64,000 bases of DNA from JAVVHE01 sp032249695 (GTDB lineage Bacteria > Pseudomonadota > Alphaproteobacteria > Sphingomonadales > Sphingomonadaceae). The notes under the pieces were generated by a model. That model made no database searches. It was not told the origin of the DNA and worked only from the letters and a program-made list of their open reading frames with translations. The translations under genes were made by a program, and so were the position numbers. The DNA lies in NCBI GenBank assembly GCA_032249695.1, contig JAVVHE010000002.1, positions 124,001 to 188,000 of the forward strand, given 5' to 3'. Of the stretch, positions 18,761 to 27,084 are shown piece after piece (positions within the stretch are counted from its first letter, which is position 1; each line of letters begins with the position of its first letter).

Positions 18761-19249
18761 ATGGCGCAGCCGGAGCTGAAGGGGCCCAAGCGCGCCACCG
18801 CGGGCTGGACGCCGTGGGTGCTGGGGCTGGGCGCGCTCGTTGCGATCGGCGCGGGCGTCGCGATTGCGGGCACCGCGCCGCTGGTGCGCCACGAGACGCC
18901 GAGCGGTCTGCGATATCAGCTGGTGCGCGAGGGCGATCCAAAGCGCCTGCCGCCGGGGCCGCACGACGGAGTCGTCGTGAATTATGTCGGTCGCCTGCCC
19001 GACGGGCAGATTTTCGATTCGAGTTTCGTCGGCGGCCGCCCGGCGCAGTTCCGCGTCGACCAGGTCGTGCCCGGCTTCGGCGAGGCGCTGCAGCTGCTCC
19101 GCCCCGGCGGGCAGGCGCGCGTGACGATCCCGTCGCGTCTCGCCTACGGCCCGCAAGGTGCGGGCGGGGTGATCCCGCCCAACACCGATCTCACCTTCGA
19201 CATCGAGCTGATCGACGTCGTGCCCGCGCAGGCCGAGCCCGCGCGCTAG
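18761..19249 (+). CDS. FKBP-type peptidyl-prolyl isomerase, membrane-anchored
   Basis: 162 aa from ATG 18761. One membrane anchor (WVLGLGALVAIGAGVAIAGT, residues 19-38) is followed by an FKBP domain facing the periplasm: SGLRYQLVREG, VVVNYVGRLPDGQIFDSSF, VVPGFGEALQLLRPGGQARVTIP, LAYGPQGAGGVIPPNTDLTFDIEL. Active-site residues Y, F, D, V, I, Y of FKBP are retained in these motifs. It is a folding catalyst; substrate unknown. Probably in an operon with rpsU. Confidence 0.93.
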   Translation: MAQPELKGPKRATAGWTPWVLGLGALVAIGAGVAIAGTAPLVRHETPSGLRYQLVREGDPKRLPPGPHDGVVVNYVGRLPDGQIFDSSFVGGRPAQFRVDQVVPGFGEALQLLRPGGQARVTIPSRLAYGPQGAGGVIPPNTDLTFDIELIDVVPAQAEPAR

Positions 19250-19252
19250 ACG

Positions 19253-19522
19253 CTACTGGATCGAGATGACGCCGTTCACCGCTCGCCACTCGGCGGGCGC
19301 GATCAGGCCCTTGTGCGCGATCCGGACCGAATGGAGCGCAGCTTCGATCTCGCGCATCCAGTGGTCCAGGAAGTCGTGCAGCACCGGGAAACCTGGCGCG
19401 ACATCATAGAATTGCCAGAGGAAACTCTGGATGAGGCTGGGATGGTCCGGCATGTAGTAGCGGAACTCGCCGGTGGTCAGCCCATAGCCGTGCATCTGCT
19501 TCAGGTAGTCTTGGTCGATCAC
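19253..19522 (-). CDS. Usg family protein
   Basis: 89 aa from a GTG at 19522, with GGAGGGAGAAG as ribosome site. The sequence YGLTTGEFRYYMPDHPSLIQ, SFLWQFYDVAPGFPVLHDFL and RIAHKGLIAPAEWR is the alphaproteobacterial Usg protein, often found near trp genes and sometimes mis-labelled as tryptophan synthase beta-like. Function unknown. It is convergent with the FKBP gene, stops 3 bp apart. Confidence 0.88.
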   Translation of the reverse strand: MIDQDYLKQMHGYGLTTGEFRYYMPDHPSLIQSFLWQFYDVAPGFPVLHDFLDHWMREIEAALHSVRIAHKGLIAPAEWRAVNGVISIQ

Positions 19523-19623
19523 GTCTTCTCCCTCCGCCTGAGGGATGCCATCAACGCATAATTGCGGGTTCGGGTGCAAGCGCGCCCTTGTGGCGCGGCT
19601 GTCGGGAGCAGCCTTGCGCCGGA

Positions 19624-20898
19624 TCAGCCCCAGTCGGGAATCGCTTCCAGCTCCATCATCGCTTCGGGCTGCACGCGGTTGGCGACCACCCGCCAGTCGC
19701 GCCCTCGCACCAGCACCTCGGCGACCAGCGGGCGCGAGTTGTAGGTGGACGCGAGGCTTGCGCCATAGGCGCCCGCGGTCATCAGCGCGACACGGTCGCC
19801 GGGGCCGACCGCGCCGATCTCGCGGGCCTTGGCGAAGGTGTCGCCGCTCTCGCACGCCGGGCCGACGACGTCGACGACCATGCGGCCGGGCTTCGCCTCC
19901 AGCGGTTCGATGCCGTGATAGGCGCCGTAGAGCGTGGGCCGCATCAGATCGTTCATCGCTGCATCGACCACCACGAACACCCGGTCCTGACCCTGCTTCA
20001 CGAGGATCGTGCTCGCGACGAGCACCCCCGCCTCTGCGACCAGGAAGCGCCCCGGCTCGAAGATCAGCCGCGCCCCCCAGCCGGCCGACACGCGCTCGAC
20101 CATCGCTCCATAGGCTTCGGGCGAGGGCGGGGCGGGCTGGCCGGGCTCGTACGGCACGCCGAGGCCGCCGCCGAGATCGATCGTGCGGATCGCATGGCCT
20201 TCAGCGCGCAGCGCCTGCGCGAGGCTGCCGAGCGAGGCGAAGGCGCGCTCCATCGGTTCGAGCTGGGTCAGCTGGCTGCCGATATGGACCGCGAGGCCCT
20301 GCAGGCTGAGACCGGGGAGCGACGCGGCGAGGCGGGCGGCGTCCTTCGCCTGCGCGGCGGGAATGCCGAACTTGTCCTCGGCGCGGCCGGTGGAGATTTT
20401 GGTGTGCGTGCCCGCACTGACATCGGGATTGACGCGCAGCGCAATCGGCGCGGTGCGGCCAAGGCGCGTGGCGACCGCCGAGAGCATGTGAAGCTCGGGT
20501 TCGCTCTCGACGTTCAGCTGAAGGATGCCTTCGGTCAGCGCGCGCTCCAGTTCGCCGACGGTCTTGCCGACTCCCGAGAACACGATCCGGTTGGCGGGGA
20601 CGCTCGCCCGCCGTGCGCGCGCCAGCTCGCCGCCCGAAACCACGTCCGCGCCTGCGCCCAGCCGAGCGAGCGTGGCGACGACGGCGAGATTGGGGTTGGC
20701 CTTCACCGCATAGGCGATGAGCGCGCTCGGCGGCAGCGCGGCTGCGAGGCGGCGATAGCGCTCCTCGATCGCGGCGGCCGAGTAGACGTAGACCGGCGTG
20801 CCCGCCGCGTCGGCAATCGCCGAGAGCGCGACGCCCTCGCAGTGCAGCGCGCCGCTGGCGGTGCGATGGAAGCCGGCGGAGTTGGGGACGGCGGTCAT
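19624..20898 (-). CDS. lysA: Diaminopimelate decarboxylase
   Basis: 424 aa. LysA makes L-lysine from meso-diaminopimelate with PLP. Lys66 in AYAVKANPN binds PLP; other motifs are VVSGGELARA, GLAVHIGSQL, IDLGGGLGVPY, EPGRFLVAEAG, and GPACESGDTFA with the active-site Cys from the second subunit. Full length. It is last of the argH-lptM-lysA run on the minus strand, but 124 bp with hairpins separates it from lptM. Confidence 0.97.
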   Translation of the reverse strand: MTAVPNSAGFHRTASGALHCEGVALSAIADAAGTPVYVYSAAAIEERYRRLAAALPPSALIAYAVKANPNLAVVATLARLGAGADVVSGGELARARRASVPANRIVFSGVGKTVGELERALTEGILQLNVESEPELHMLSAVATRLGRTAPIALRVNPDVSAGTHTKISTGRAEDKFGIPAAQAKDAARLAASLPGLSLQGLAVHIGSQLTQLEPMERAFASLGSLAQALRAEGHAIRTIDLGGGLGVPYEPGQPAPPSPEAYGAMVERVSAGWGARLIFEPGRFLVAEAGVLVASTILVKQGQDRVFVVVDAAMNDLMRPTLYGAYHGIEPLEAKPGRMVVDVVGPACESGDTFAKAREIGAVGPGDRVALMTAGAYGASLASTYNSRPLVAEVLVRGRDWRVVANRVQPEAMMELEAIPDWG

Positions 20899-20930
20899 CG
20901 GACGGTGGCCCTGCTCGCAGCGCCTCCACC

Positions 20931-21000
20931 GGCCCGGACCCGATCCGGGCGCGCAGCCGGGTGGCGACAGGATGCTACGCCCCGGATCAAGCCCGGGGTG
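20931..21000. repeat. REP-like palindromes between lptM and lysA
   Basis: GCCCGGA (20932-20938) pairs with TCCGGGC (20944-20950), and CCCCGG (20980-20985) with CCGGGG (20993-20998); the second ends in GGGGTGACG. The CCGGATCAAGCCCGGGGTG type is a common intergenic repeat in sphingomonads and rhizobia. It may stabilise or stop the mRNA between the two genes. Confidence 0.55.
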
Positions 21001-21022
21001 ACGGATTGATGGAACGGCGCGC

Positions 21023-21307
21023 TCACTGCTTCGGCGGCAGATCGAACGGGTCGCGCGGGCGCTCCTGCTCGGGCCGGCGGATGAGGTCGTCGACGCGCAG
21101 CGGCGCAGCGTCGGCGGGGCGTTCCAGCATCTGCGGAGTCGGCTTGGGCGTCGCGGCCCAGTAGGGCGCAGGCGGCAGCGCGTTGCCCTGCCGGGGCATC
21201 AGATCCCCCTTGTGCCCGCAGCCAGCCAGCAGCAGGAGTGCGGCCGTCAAGCCCCACTTCCTCCCCGATCGCGGACCTCGAAGGAACTGGGCGGCGCGCG
21301 CGCTCAC
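21023..21307 (-). CDS. lptM: Small LptM/YifL-like lipoprotein
   Basis: 94 aa. A hydrophobic stretch LTAALLLLAGC gives a lipobox with Cys at residue 30; CGHKGDLMPRQG after it matches the 'CGxKGxLxxP' start of LptM/YifL lipoproteins, which help the LptDE lipopolysaccharide translocon mature. The rest is Pro-rich. The gene order argH-lptM-lysA is the usual place for this family. The GTG start overlaps the argH stop by 4 bp. Confidence 0.8.
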   Translation of the reverse strand: MSARAAQFLRGPRSGRKWGLTAALLLLAGCGHKGDLMPRQGNALPPAPYWAATPKPTPQMLERPADAAPLRVDDLIRRPEQERPRDPFDLPPKQ

Positions 21308-22671
21308 GGCCGCTCCCCCCGCGCGGCGGCGATGGCTTCGCGGACGCGATTGGGGGCGGTGCCGCCGAAGCTGGTGCGCGACGCTGCGGACTGGGCGGGT
21401 GTCATCAGATAGTCCCGTCGCACGCGCGGGTCGATCGCTTCAAGCGCGTCGTCGGACAGCTCGCTCAGCGTGCAGCCGCGCCGTTCGGCCTCGGCGACCG
21501 CGCGGCCGGCGATGTGGTGCGCCTCGCGGAAGGGCACCATCGCCTCGCGCACCAGCGCATCGGCCAGGTCGGTGGCGGTCGAGTGGCCCGTCCCGGCCAC
21601 CTCGGCCATGCGCTCGGTGTTGAACTTCAGGTCGCGGATCATGCCGGTCATCGCGGCGAGGCACAGCTCCAGCGTGTCCGCCGCCTCGAACACGATGCGC
21701 TTATCTTCCTGCAGATCCTTCGAATAGGCGAGCGGCAGCCCCTTCAGCACGACGCCAAGATTCTGGAACGCGGCCAGCAGCTGCGCGGCCTTGGCGCGGA
21801 TCAGCTCGGCGGCGTCGGGATTGCGCTTCTGCGGCATGATCGAGCTGCCGGTCGACCACGCGTCGGGCAGCGTCACGAACCCGAACGGCTGGCTCGCCCA
21901 GATCACGATCTCTTCGGCGAGGCGGCTGAGGTGCAGCCCGCAGATCGCGGCGGCAGACAGGTAATCGAGTGCGAAGTCACGGTCGGACACGGCGTCGATG
22001 GAATTGTGGGTGCAGAAGCCGAATTGCAGCTCCTGTGTCGTCTGCTCGCGATCAATCGGAAAGGCGGTGCCGGCGAGCGCTGCCGAACCGAGCGGATTAC
22101 CACAGCACCGTTCCACCCGGATGTCCGTAAACCGGAGATGATCGCGCAACAGCATCGCTGCATACGCCATCAGATGATGACCGAGTGTCACCGGCTGACC
22201 AACCTGTAGGTGCGTGAAGCCGGGCATGATCGAAGCGGCGTGTTGCTCTGAGCGTTGCAGCAGAGCCTCACCGAGATCCGTGCAGCCGAGCAGTGCACGG
22301 TCGGCCGCCTGTCGCACCCAGAGCTTGAAATCCGTCGCGACCTGGTCGTTGCGCGACCGCGCGGTATGCAGCCGCCCCGCCGCCGGGCCGATCAGCTCGG
22401 CTAGGCGCTTCTCGACCGCCATGTGGATGTCCTCGGCCCGGCAGTCGAGCGGAGGCCCGTCGGTTGCGGCCCATTCGGCCGCGATCGCGTCCAATCCGGA
22501 CAGGATCGCCGCGGCGTCCTCCGCCGGAATGATGTCGCGGTCGCGCAGCATCGCCGCATGGGCCTTCGAACCGCGGATGTCCTCGCGCCACAGTCGCCGG
22601 TCGACTTGCAGCGAGTTGTTGATCCGGCGCATCAGAGCGGACGGGCCTTCCGCAAAGCGCCCGCCCCACAT
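21304..22671 (-). CDS. argH: Argininosuccinate lyase
   Basis: 455 aa from the ATG at 22671 (MWGGRFAEGPSALMRRINNS). ArgH splits argininosuccinate to arginine and fumarate. Motifs: DYRGSKAH-like RGSKAHAAML, HTARSRNDQVATDFKLW, GFTHLQVGQPVTLGHHL, and the lyase signature GSSIMPQKRNPDAAEL. The frame stays open upstream into the divergent tlpA gene, but no family sequence is there. Only 19 bp separate its start from the tlpA start. Confidence 0.96.
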   Translation of the reverse strand: MWGGRFAEGPSALMRRINNSLQVDRRLWREDIRGSKAHAAMLRDRDIIPAEDAAAILSGLDAIAAEWAATDGPPLDCRAEDIHMAVEKRLAELIGPAAGRLHTARSRNDQVATDFKLWVRQAADRALLGCTDLGEALLQRSEQHAASIMPGFTHLQVGQPVTLGHHLMAYAAMLLRDHLRFTDIRVERCCGNPLGSAALAGTAFPIDREQTTQELQFGFCTHNSIDAVSDRDFALDYLSAAAICGLHLSRLAEEIVIWASQPFGFVTLPDAWSTGSSIMPQKRNPDAAELIRAKAAQLLAAFQNLGVVLKGLPLAYSKDLQEDKRIVFEAADTLELCLAAMTGMIRDLKFNTERMAEVAGTGHSTATDLADALVREAMVPFREAHHIAGRAVAEAERRGCTLSELSDDALEAIDPRVRRDYLMTPAQSAASRTSFGGTAPNRVREAIAAARGERP

Positions 22672-22690
22672 CGCATCCGGAGCCTTGCCC

Positions 22691-23266
22691 GTGCCGCCGT
22701 CCCGCTCGCTTTCGATCGCTGCTCTCCTCGTGCTCGCCGCCGCTGCTAGGGCCGGCGCCGCGGCCGGACAACCCGCGCCGGCGCCGCGCAGCGGCGGAGG
22801 CGATCGCGGCGCGGCGCATAAGCTTGCGCTGCCGCCCAAGGCGACGCGCGCTCAGGCAGGCACCGCTGCCCCCGCCGCCGAGTTCGCCGACGAGCGCGGC
22901 GCGAAGCAGACGCTCGCCGCCTATCGCGGCCGCCCGGTGCTGGTGAACCTGTGGGCGACGTGGTGCGTGCCGTGCATCGCCGAGCTGCCGACGCTTGATC
23001 GGCTGCAGGCCCGTACCGGCAAGCGGCTGAAGGTGCTTGCGATCAGCCAGGACCTCGGCGGCTGGCGCGACATCCGCCGCTTCGCCAAGCCGGGCCTGTT
23101 CCCCGCGCTCGATTTCCGATCGGACAAGGATACGAACTTCGCGGTCGCACTGAAGGCCGCGGGGCTGCCGATGACCGTGCTTTACGACGCGAACGGTCGC
23201 GAGCTGTGGCGCGTCAACGGCTCGGTCGAGTGGGACAAGCTGCCCGATTCGGCGTTCGGCCTCTGA
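22691..23266 (+). CDS. TlpA-like thiol:disulfide oxidoreductase, exported
   Basis: 191 aa from the GTG at 22691, which gives a signal peptide (SLSIAALLVLAAAARAGAAA). Thioredoxin-like domain: FADERGAKQTLAAYRGRPVL, then VNLWATWCVPCIAELP with the redox pair C92/C95, and the cis-Pro in GLPMTVLYD. TlpA proteins reduce periplasmic disulfides, often in cytochrome c or oxidase assembly. The start is 19 bp from the argH start on the other strand. This position commonly carries tlpA in alphaproteobacteria (argH-tlpA divergence). Confidence 0.92.
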   Translation: MPPSRSLSIAALLVLAAAARAGAAAGQPAPAPRSGGGDRGAAHKLALPPKATRAQAGTAAPAAEFADERGAKQTLAAYRGRPVLVNLWATWCVPCIAELPTLDRLQARTGKRLKVLAISQDLGGWRDIRRFAKPGLFPALDFRSDKDTNFAVALKAAGLPMTVLYDANGRELWRVNGSVEWDKLPDSAFGL

Positions 23267-23277
23267 CGGCCTCGCGC

Positions 23278-23895
23278 CTATTTGCGCGCGTTGTACGCAA
23301 GCTCGGGCGCGCTCAGTTGAAAGCCGATCAACAGCTCGAACGTCGCGCGGCGCACCTGGTCGCGCACCTCGGGCCGGGCGAGCGGATCGAGCGCCGCGTC
23401 GGGATCGCCGGGTTTGCGCTCGCGCGTGATCTTCTTGACGATATCGCCGGGCAGCGCGACCTCGGCGCGGTTGATCGCGCTGCGCGCCTGGCCGCGGCCA
23501 AGCCCGCGCGTCTGGCCGTCGGCGAAGCGCACGACAACCTGGCCCACTTCCTTCGAAACCAGGCTCTGCCCGCCGCGCGTGACGGCGGCGAAGACCGGCA
23601 GCGTCTCCTCGCGCGCGGGCCCGGGCGCGCGGCGCATCGCAACCACGTCATAGGTCGCGACCGTATCCACCGTGGCTCCGCGTTCGTCGCAGGTCGATCG
23701 CACGCCGGTGATCGCGGCGGTGAAGTCTAGCGCGCTTTGGTCGCGGCTGTCGGCGGGGCTGAAGCGGGTCACCTCACCCGCATATTGGGGTATGGCGACG
23801 GCCGGACACGTTGTGCGCTTGACGATGAACGGATCCCGCTCGCAGCCTGCGAGCGCCGCGGCGGTGAGGCCGAGGAGGACGAGTGGATAACGCAA
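23278..23895 (-). CDS. Putative lipoprotein of unknown function
   Basis: 205 aa from a TTG at 23895 (MRYPLVLLGLTAAALAGCER), lipobox LAGC with Cys18. The mature part has a conserved-looking CPAVAIPQYAGEVTRFSP, repeated FT/VRSTCDERG and YDVVAMRRAP segments, and VVRFADGQTRG; it resembles sphingomonad proteins annotated only as hypothetical. It stops 12 bp from tlpA's stop. Its start overlaps that of the divergent ispH by 13 bp. Confidence 0.75.
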   Translation of the reverse strand: MRYPLVLLGLTAAALAGCERDPFIVKRTTCPAVAIPQYAGEVTRFSPADSRDQSALDFTAAITGVRSTCDERGATVDTVATYDVVAMRRAPGPAREETLPVFAAVTRGGQSLVSKEVGQVVVRFADGQTRGLGRGQARSAINRAEVALPGDIVKKITRERKPGDPDAALDPLARPEVRDQVRRATFELLIGFQLSAPELAYNARK

Positions 23896-24884
23896 CGGCT
23901 CTCGATGCTCCGGTGATTGTGCCGACCCATAGGCGCGCGATCGGCGGCGCGGCAAGACGGCTGACGGTGCTGCTCGCCAACCCGCGCGGCTTCTGCGCCG
24001 GGGTGGACCGCGCGATCCGGGTCGTCGAGCTGGCGATCGAGCGCTACGGCGCCCCCGTCTTCGTGCGCCACGAGATCGTCCACAACCGCCATGTCGTCGA
24101 GCGGCTGAAGGCGCTGGGCGCGATTTTCGTCGAGGAGCTGACCGACGTGCCGGACGGCGTGCCGGTGGTATTTTCCGCGCACGGCGTTCCGAAATGCGTC
24201 CCCGCCGCGGCCGACGCGCGCGGGCTGGTGGCGATCGACGCAACTTGCCCGCTTGTCAGCCGCGTCCACAAGCTCGCGGAAAAGCTGCATTTCGCCGGGC
24301 GGCACATCCTGTTCATCGGCCATGCCGGCCACCCCGAGGTCATCGGCACCTTCGGCCAGGTGCCGCCGGGCGCGATGACGCTGGTGCAGTCGGCCGCCGA
24401 TGCAGAGAGCTGCCATGTGCCGCCCGGGCCGCTCGCCTACCTCACGCAGACGACGCTGTCGGTCGACGACACCCACGCCATCGTCGCGGCGCTGAGCCGG
24501 CGCTTCCCGGCGATCGAGGCTCCATCGAAGGACGACATCTGCTATGCCACGTCGAACCGGCAGGAAGCCGTGAAGGCGATCGCAGCGCGGGCTGACTTCG
24601 TGCTGGTGATCGGCGCGCCCAATTCCAGCAACAGCGTGCGCCTGGCCGAGGTCGCCGCGCGCTGCGGCGCGCCCGCTCGGCTGGTGCAGGACGCGGGCGA
24701 GATCGAATGGGCGTGGCTGGACGGCGTGGAGACTCTGGGGGTCACCGCCGGAGCGTCGGCGCCCGAGCAGCTGGTCGACGGCGTGCTGCGCGCGCTCGCC
24801 GACCGCTACGAGCTCGCGACCGAACTGGTGACGACGGCGCACGAGCACGTGATCTTCAAGCTGCCCAAGGGGCTGGCGGGGTAG
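23883..24884 (+). CDS. ispH: 4-hydroxy-3-methylbut-2-enyl diphosphate reductase, second copy
   Basis: 333 aa from the GTG at 23883, directly after GAGGAGGAC, an excellent ribosome site. It has a 27-residue N-terminal extension before LTVLLANPRGFCAG. Cluster cysteines are intact: C38, C122 (DATCP), C220 (DDICYATSNRQ), with GHPEV and YLTQTTLSVDDT. It differs clearly from the copy at 5526-6476 and sits in the ispH-thrB-rnhA arrangement usual for alphaproteobacteria, so it is likely the housekeeping MEP enzyme. Confidence 0.95.
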   Translation: MDNATALDAPVIVPTHRRAIGGAARRLTVLLANPRGFCAGVDRAIRVVELAIERYGAPVFVRHEIVHNRHVVERLKALGAIFVEELTDVPDGVPVVFSAHGVPKCVPAAADARGLVAIDATCPLVSRVHKLAEKLHFAGRHILFIGHAGHPEVIGTFGQVPPGAMTLVQSAADAESCHVPPGPLAYLTQTTLSVDDTHAIVAALSRRFPAIEAPSKDDICYATSNRQEAVKAIAARADFVLVIGAPNSSNSVRLAEVAARCGAPARLVQDAGEIEWAWLDGVETLGVTAGASAPEQLVDGVLRALADRYELATELVTTAHEHVIFKLPKGLAG

Positions 24885-24988
24885 GGGAGCGGCGATCGGC
24901 GCTTGCGCAAAGCGGTTCGCCCGCAACTCCGGGGCTCGGGCGGATCCACCGGGTTGCGGCGCGGCGCGGAGCGGGTAGGGACCGGTTC

Positions 24989-25924
24989 ATGGCCGTCTAC
25001 ACGCGCGTCCCCGCGTCCGAGCTTAAGGCGTTCCTTGAGCGCTATGACGTAGGCGAGGCGGTCAGCTTCGCGGGGATCGCGGAGGGGGTCGAGAATTCGA
25101 ATTTCCTCCTCGGGACCACGCGCGGACGCTATATCCTGACGCTCTACGAGAAGCGCGTCGCTGCGGCCGACCTGCCCTATTTCCTCTCGCTGATGCGCCA
25201 TGCGGCCGAGCGCGGGGTGCCGACCGCGCGGCCCGTGCCCGACCGCGCGGGCGAGCCGCTGCGGACGCTGTGCGGGCGGCCCGCTGCGCTGATCGAGTTT
25301 CTCGACGGCGCGTGGACGCCGACTCCGACGCCTCAGCAGGCCGGAGCCGCGGCGGCCGCGCTGGGGCGCTTTCACCGGGCAACCGCCGACTTCCCGCTGC
25401 GGCGGCGCAACGCGCTGGGGCCGAAGGGGTGGGCCGAACTCGCCGCGCGCATCGGCGGGCGTGCCGACGAGATCGCGCCGGGCCTTGACGCAACCATCGC
25501 CGGCGAGCGCGCGATGCTCGACCGCATCTGGCCTGCGACGTTGCCGATCGCGACGACGCACGCCGATCTGTTCCCCGACAATGTGCTGTTCCTGGATGGC
25601 GCGGTTTCGGGCCTGATCGATTTCTATTTCGCCTGCACCGAGTTGCGCGCCTACGATCTGGCGGTGATGCTGGTCAGCTGGGCGTTCGATGCCGGCGACC
25701 GGTTCCTGCCCGAGCATGCCGACGCGCTGATCGAGGGCTATCATCGCGCGCACGGCCTGCTGCCGTCGGAGCTTTCGGCGCTGCCGGTGCTCGCGCGCGG
25801 CGCGTGCCTGCGCTTCCTGCTGACGCGCGCGTGGGATTGGCTGAACACGCCCGCCGACGCGCTGGTGACGCGCAAGGACCCCTTGAGCTTCGCCCGCCGC
25901 CTGGCGCACTTCGCGGGCGAATGA
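24989..25924 (+). CDS. thrB: Homoserine kinase (ThrB2/APH-fold type)
   Basis: 311 aa from ATG 24989. It phosphorylates homoserine for threonine synthesis and belongs to the aminoglycoside-phosphotransferase fold, not the GHMP type. Seen: SELKAFLERYDVGEAVSFAGIAEGVENSNFLLGTTRGRYILTL is split here as VENSNFLL and RYILTLYEKR; catalytic THADLFPDNVLF and DFYFACTELRAYDLAVM follow. Its stop overlaps the rnhA start by 4 bp, so thrB-rnhA are coupled. Confidence 0.95.
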   Translation: MAVYTRVPASELKAFLERYDVGEAVSFAGIAEGVENSNFLLGTTRGRYILTLYEKRVAAADLPYFLSLMRHAAERGVPTARPVPDRAGEPLRTLCGRPAALIEFLDGAWTPTPTPQQAGAAAAALGRFHRATADFPLRRRNALGPKGWAELAARIGGRADEIAPGLDATIAGERAMLDRIWPATLPIATTHADLFPDNVLFLDGAVSGLIDFYFACTELRAYDLAVMLVSWAFDAGDRFLPEHADALIEGYHRAHGLLPSELSALPVLARGACLRFLLTRAWDWLNTPADALVTRKDPLSFARRLAHFAGE

Positions 25925-26367
25925 CCGAAGTTCGGATTTTTACCGACGGAGCGTGCAAGGGCAATCCCGGGCCGGGCGGCTGGGGCGCGATCCTTGTCGC
26001 TGGCGGCCACGAGCGCGAGCTTTCGGGCTACGAACCGCTCACCACCAACAACCGCATGGAACTGACCGCGGCGGTCGAGGGGCTGGCGGCCTTGAAGCGG
26101 CCATGCGCGGTGACGTTGACGACCGATAGCGTCTACGTGCGCGACGGCATTACCAAATGGGTGCAGGGCTGGCAGCGCAACGGCTGGCGCACGGCCGACA
26201 AGAAGCCGGTGAAGAACGAGGATCTGTGGCGCGCGCTGCTGCAGGCCGCAGCGCCGCACCGTATCGACTGGCGCTGGGTCAAGGGCCACGCGGGCCACCC
26301 CGAAAACGAGCGCGCCGACGCACTGGCGAACGCAGCGATCGCAGCAGCGCGCGCGGCGCGGGCCTGA
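25921..26367 (+). CDS. rnhA: Ribonuclease HI
   Basis: 148 aa. RNase HI cuts RNA in RNA-DNA hybrids. The catalytic carboxylates are D9 (FTDGACKGNPGPGGWG), E47 (NNRMELTA), D69 (TTDSVYVRDGI) and D133 (ERADALAN), with the basic handle KWVQGWQRNGWRTADKK. Full length. ATGA overlap with thrB. Confidence 0.97.
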   Translation: MTEVRIFTDGACKGNPGPGGWGAILVAGGHERELSGYEPLTTNNRMELTAAVEGLAALKRPCAVTLTTDSVYVRDGITKWVQGWQRNGWRTADKKPVKNEDLWRALLQAAAPHRIDWRWVKGHAGHPENERADALANAAIAAARAARA

Positions 26368-26489
26368 TCCCGCCAGCCCCGATGAATTCCGGGGCGCGAG
26401 ACTGCCGGACCGGCGCTACAGAGGCGCGGGGCGGAGTGGAGCGGGCGGCGATGTCGAGGGCGCAGGCCCCAGCGCCAGCGCAGCCCCTT

Positions 26490-26529
26490 AACCGCGCCGC
26501 GCGCGGCTCCCTCACCCTGCCGGAGGGGG
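26490..26529. repeat. Dispersed palindromic element, copy D (intergenic)
   Basis: ACCGCGCCGCGCGCGGCTCC and the following CTCACCCTGCCGGAGGGGG match the right arm of copy A (ACCGCGCAGCGCGCGGTCCC then CTCGCCGTGCCGGGGAGG). It lies in the 166-bp gap between rnhA and the convergent UPF0262 gene, just next to the latter's stop. Confidence 0.6.
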
Positions 26530-26533
26530 CACG

Positions 26534-27061
26534 CTAACGGATGTGCAGCACGCAGATCAGCGTGAACAGCCGACGAGCGGTGTCGAAGTCGATCTCGGCC
26601 TTGCCGTCCAGCCGATCTTTCAGCGCTTCGGCTGCGTCATTGTGGATCGCGCGGCGTGCCATGTCGATCGTCTCGATCTGCGCGGGCGACGCATTGCGGA
26701 TCGCTTTGTAATAGCTGTCGCAGATCGCGAAATACTCGCGGATCGTGCGCTGGAACGGGCTGAGGCTGAGGTGCAGCGTCGTCACCGCCTCGCCGTCGGC
26801 GCGCGACAGGTCGATCGCCAGCCGCCCTTCTTCCACGCGCAGCAGCACGCGCCACGGGCCGCCATAGGCCTCGCCGTCGATCCTGGGGGCGAAATGATTC
26901 GCCTCCAGCAGGTCGAAGATCGCAACCCGGCGCTCCTGCTCGACGTCGGCGTTGCGCCACAGGATCGTGCGCTCGTCCAGCTCCACCGCGATGATCCGCG
27001 GATCCGCCGTGGCGGCGGCGGGCGCGGGCGTCTCTTCGGCGGGGCGGGTCACGGCGTGCAT
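26534..27061 (-). CDS. UPF0262 family protein
   Basis: 175 aa. Conserved alphaproteobacterial family without known function: RIIAVELDERTILWRNADVEQERRVAIFDLLEAN is split as IIAVELDE and ERRVAIFDLLE; then LSPFQRTIREYFAICDSYYKAIR, IDMARRAIHNDAAEAL and DFDTARRLFTLICVLHIR at the end. The Ala/Pro-rich first 20 residues are extra. Cytosolic. It lies between rnhA (convergent) and serB (same strand, 23 bp upstream), so may be co-transcribed with serB. Confidence 0.92.
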   Translation of the reverse strand: MHAVTRPAEETPAPAAATADPRIIAVELDERTILWRNADVEQERRVAIFDLLEANHFAPRIDGEAYGGPWRVLLRVEEGRLAIDLSRADGEAVTTLHLSLSPFQRTIREYFAICDSYYKAIRNASPAQIETIDMARRAIHNDAAEALKDRLDGKAEIDFDTARRLFTLICVLHIR

Positions 27062-27084
27062 GGGTGCCGGTCAAACGCCCAAGG

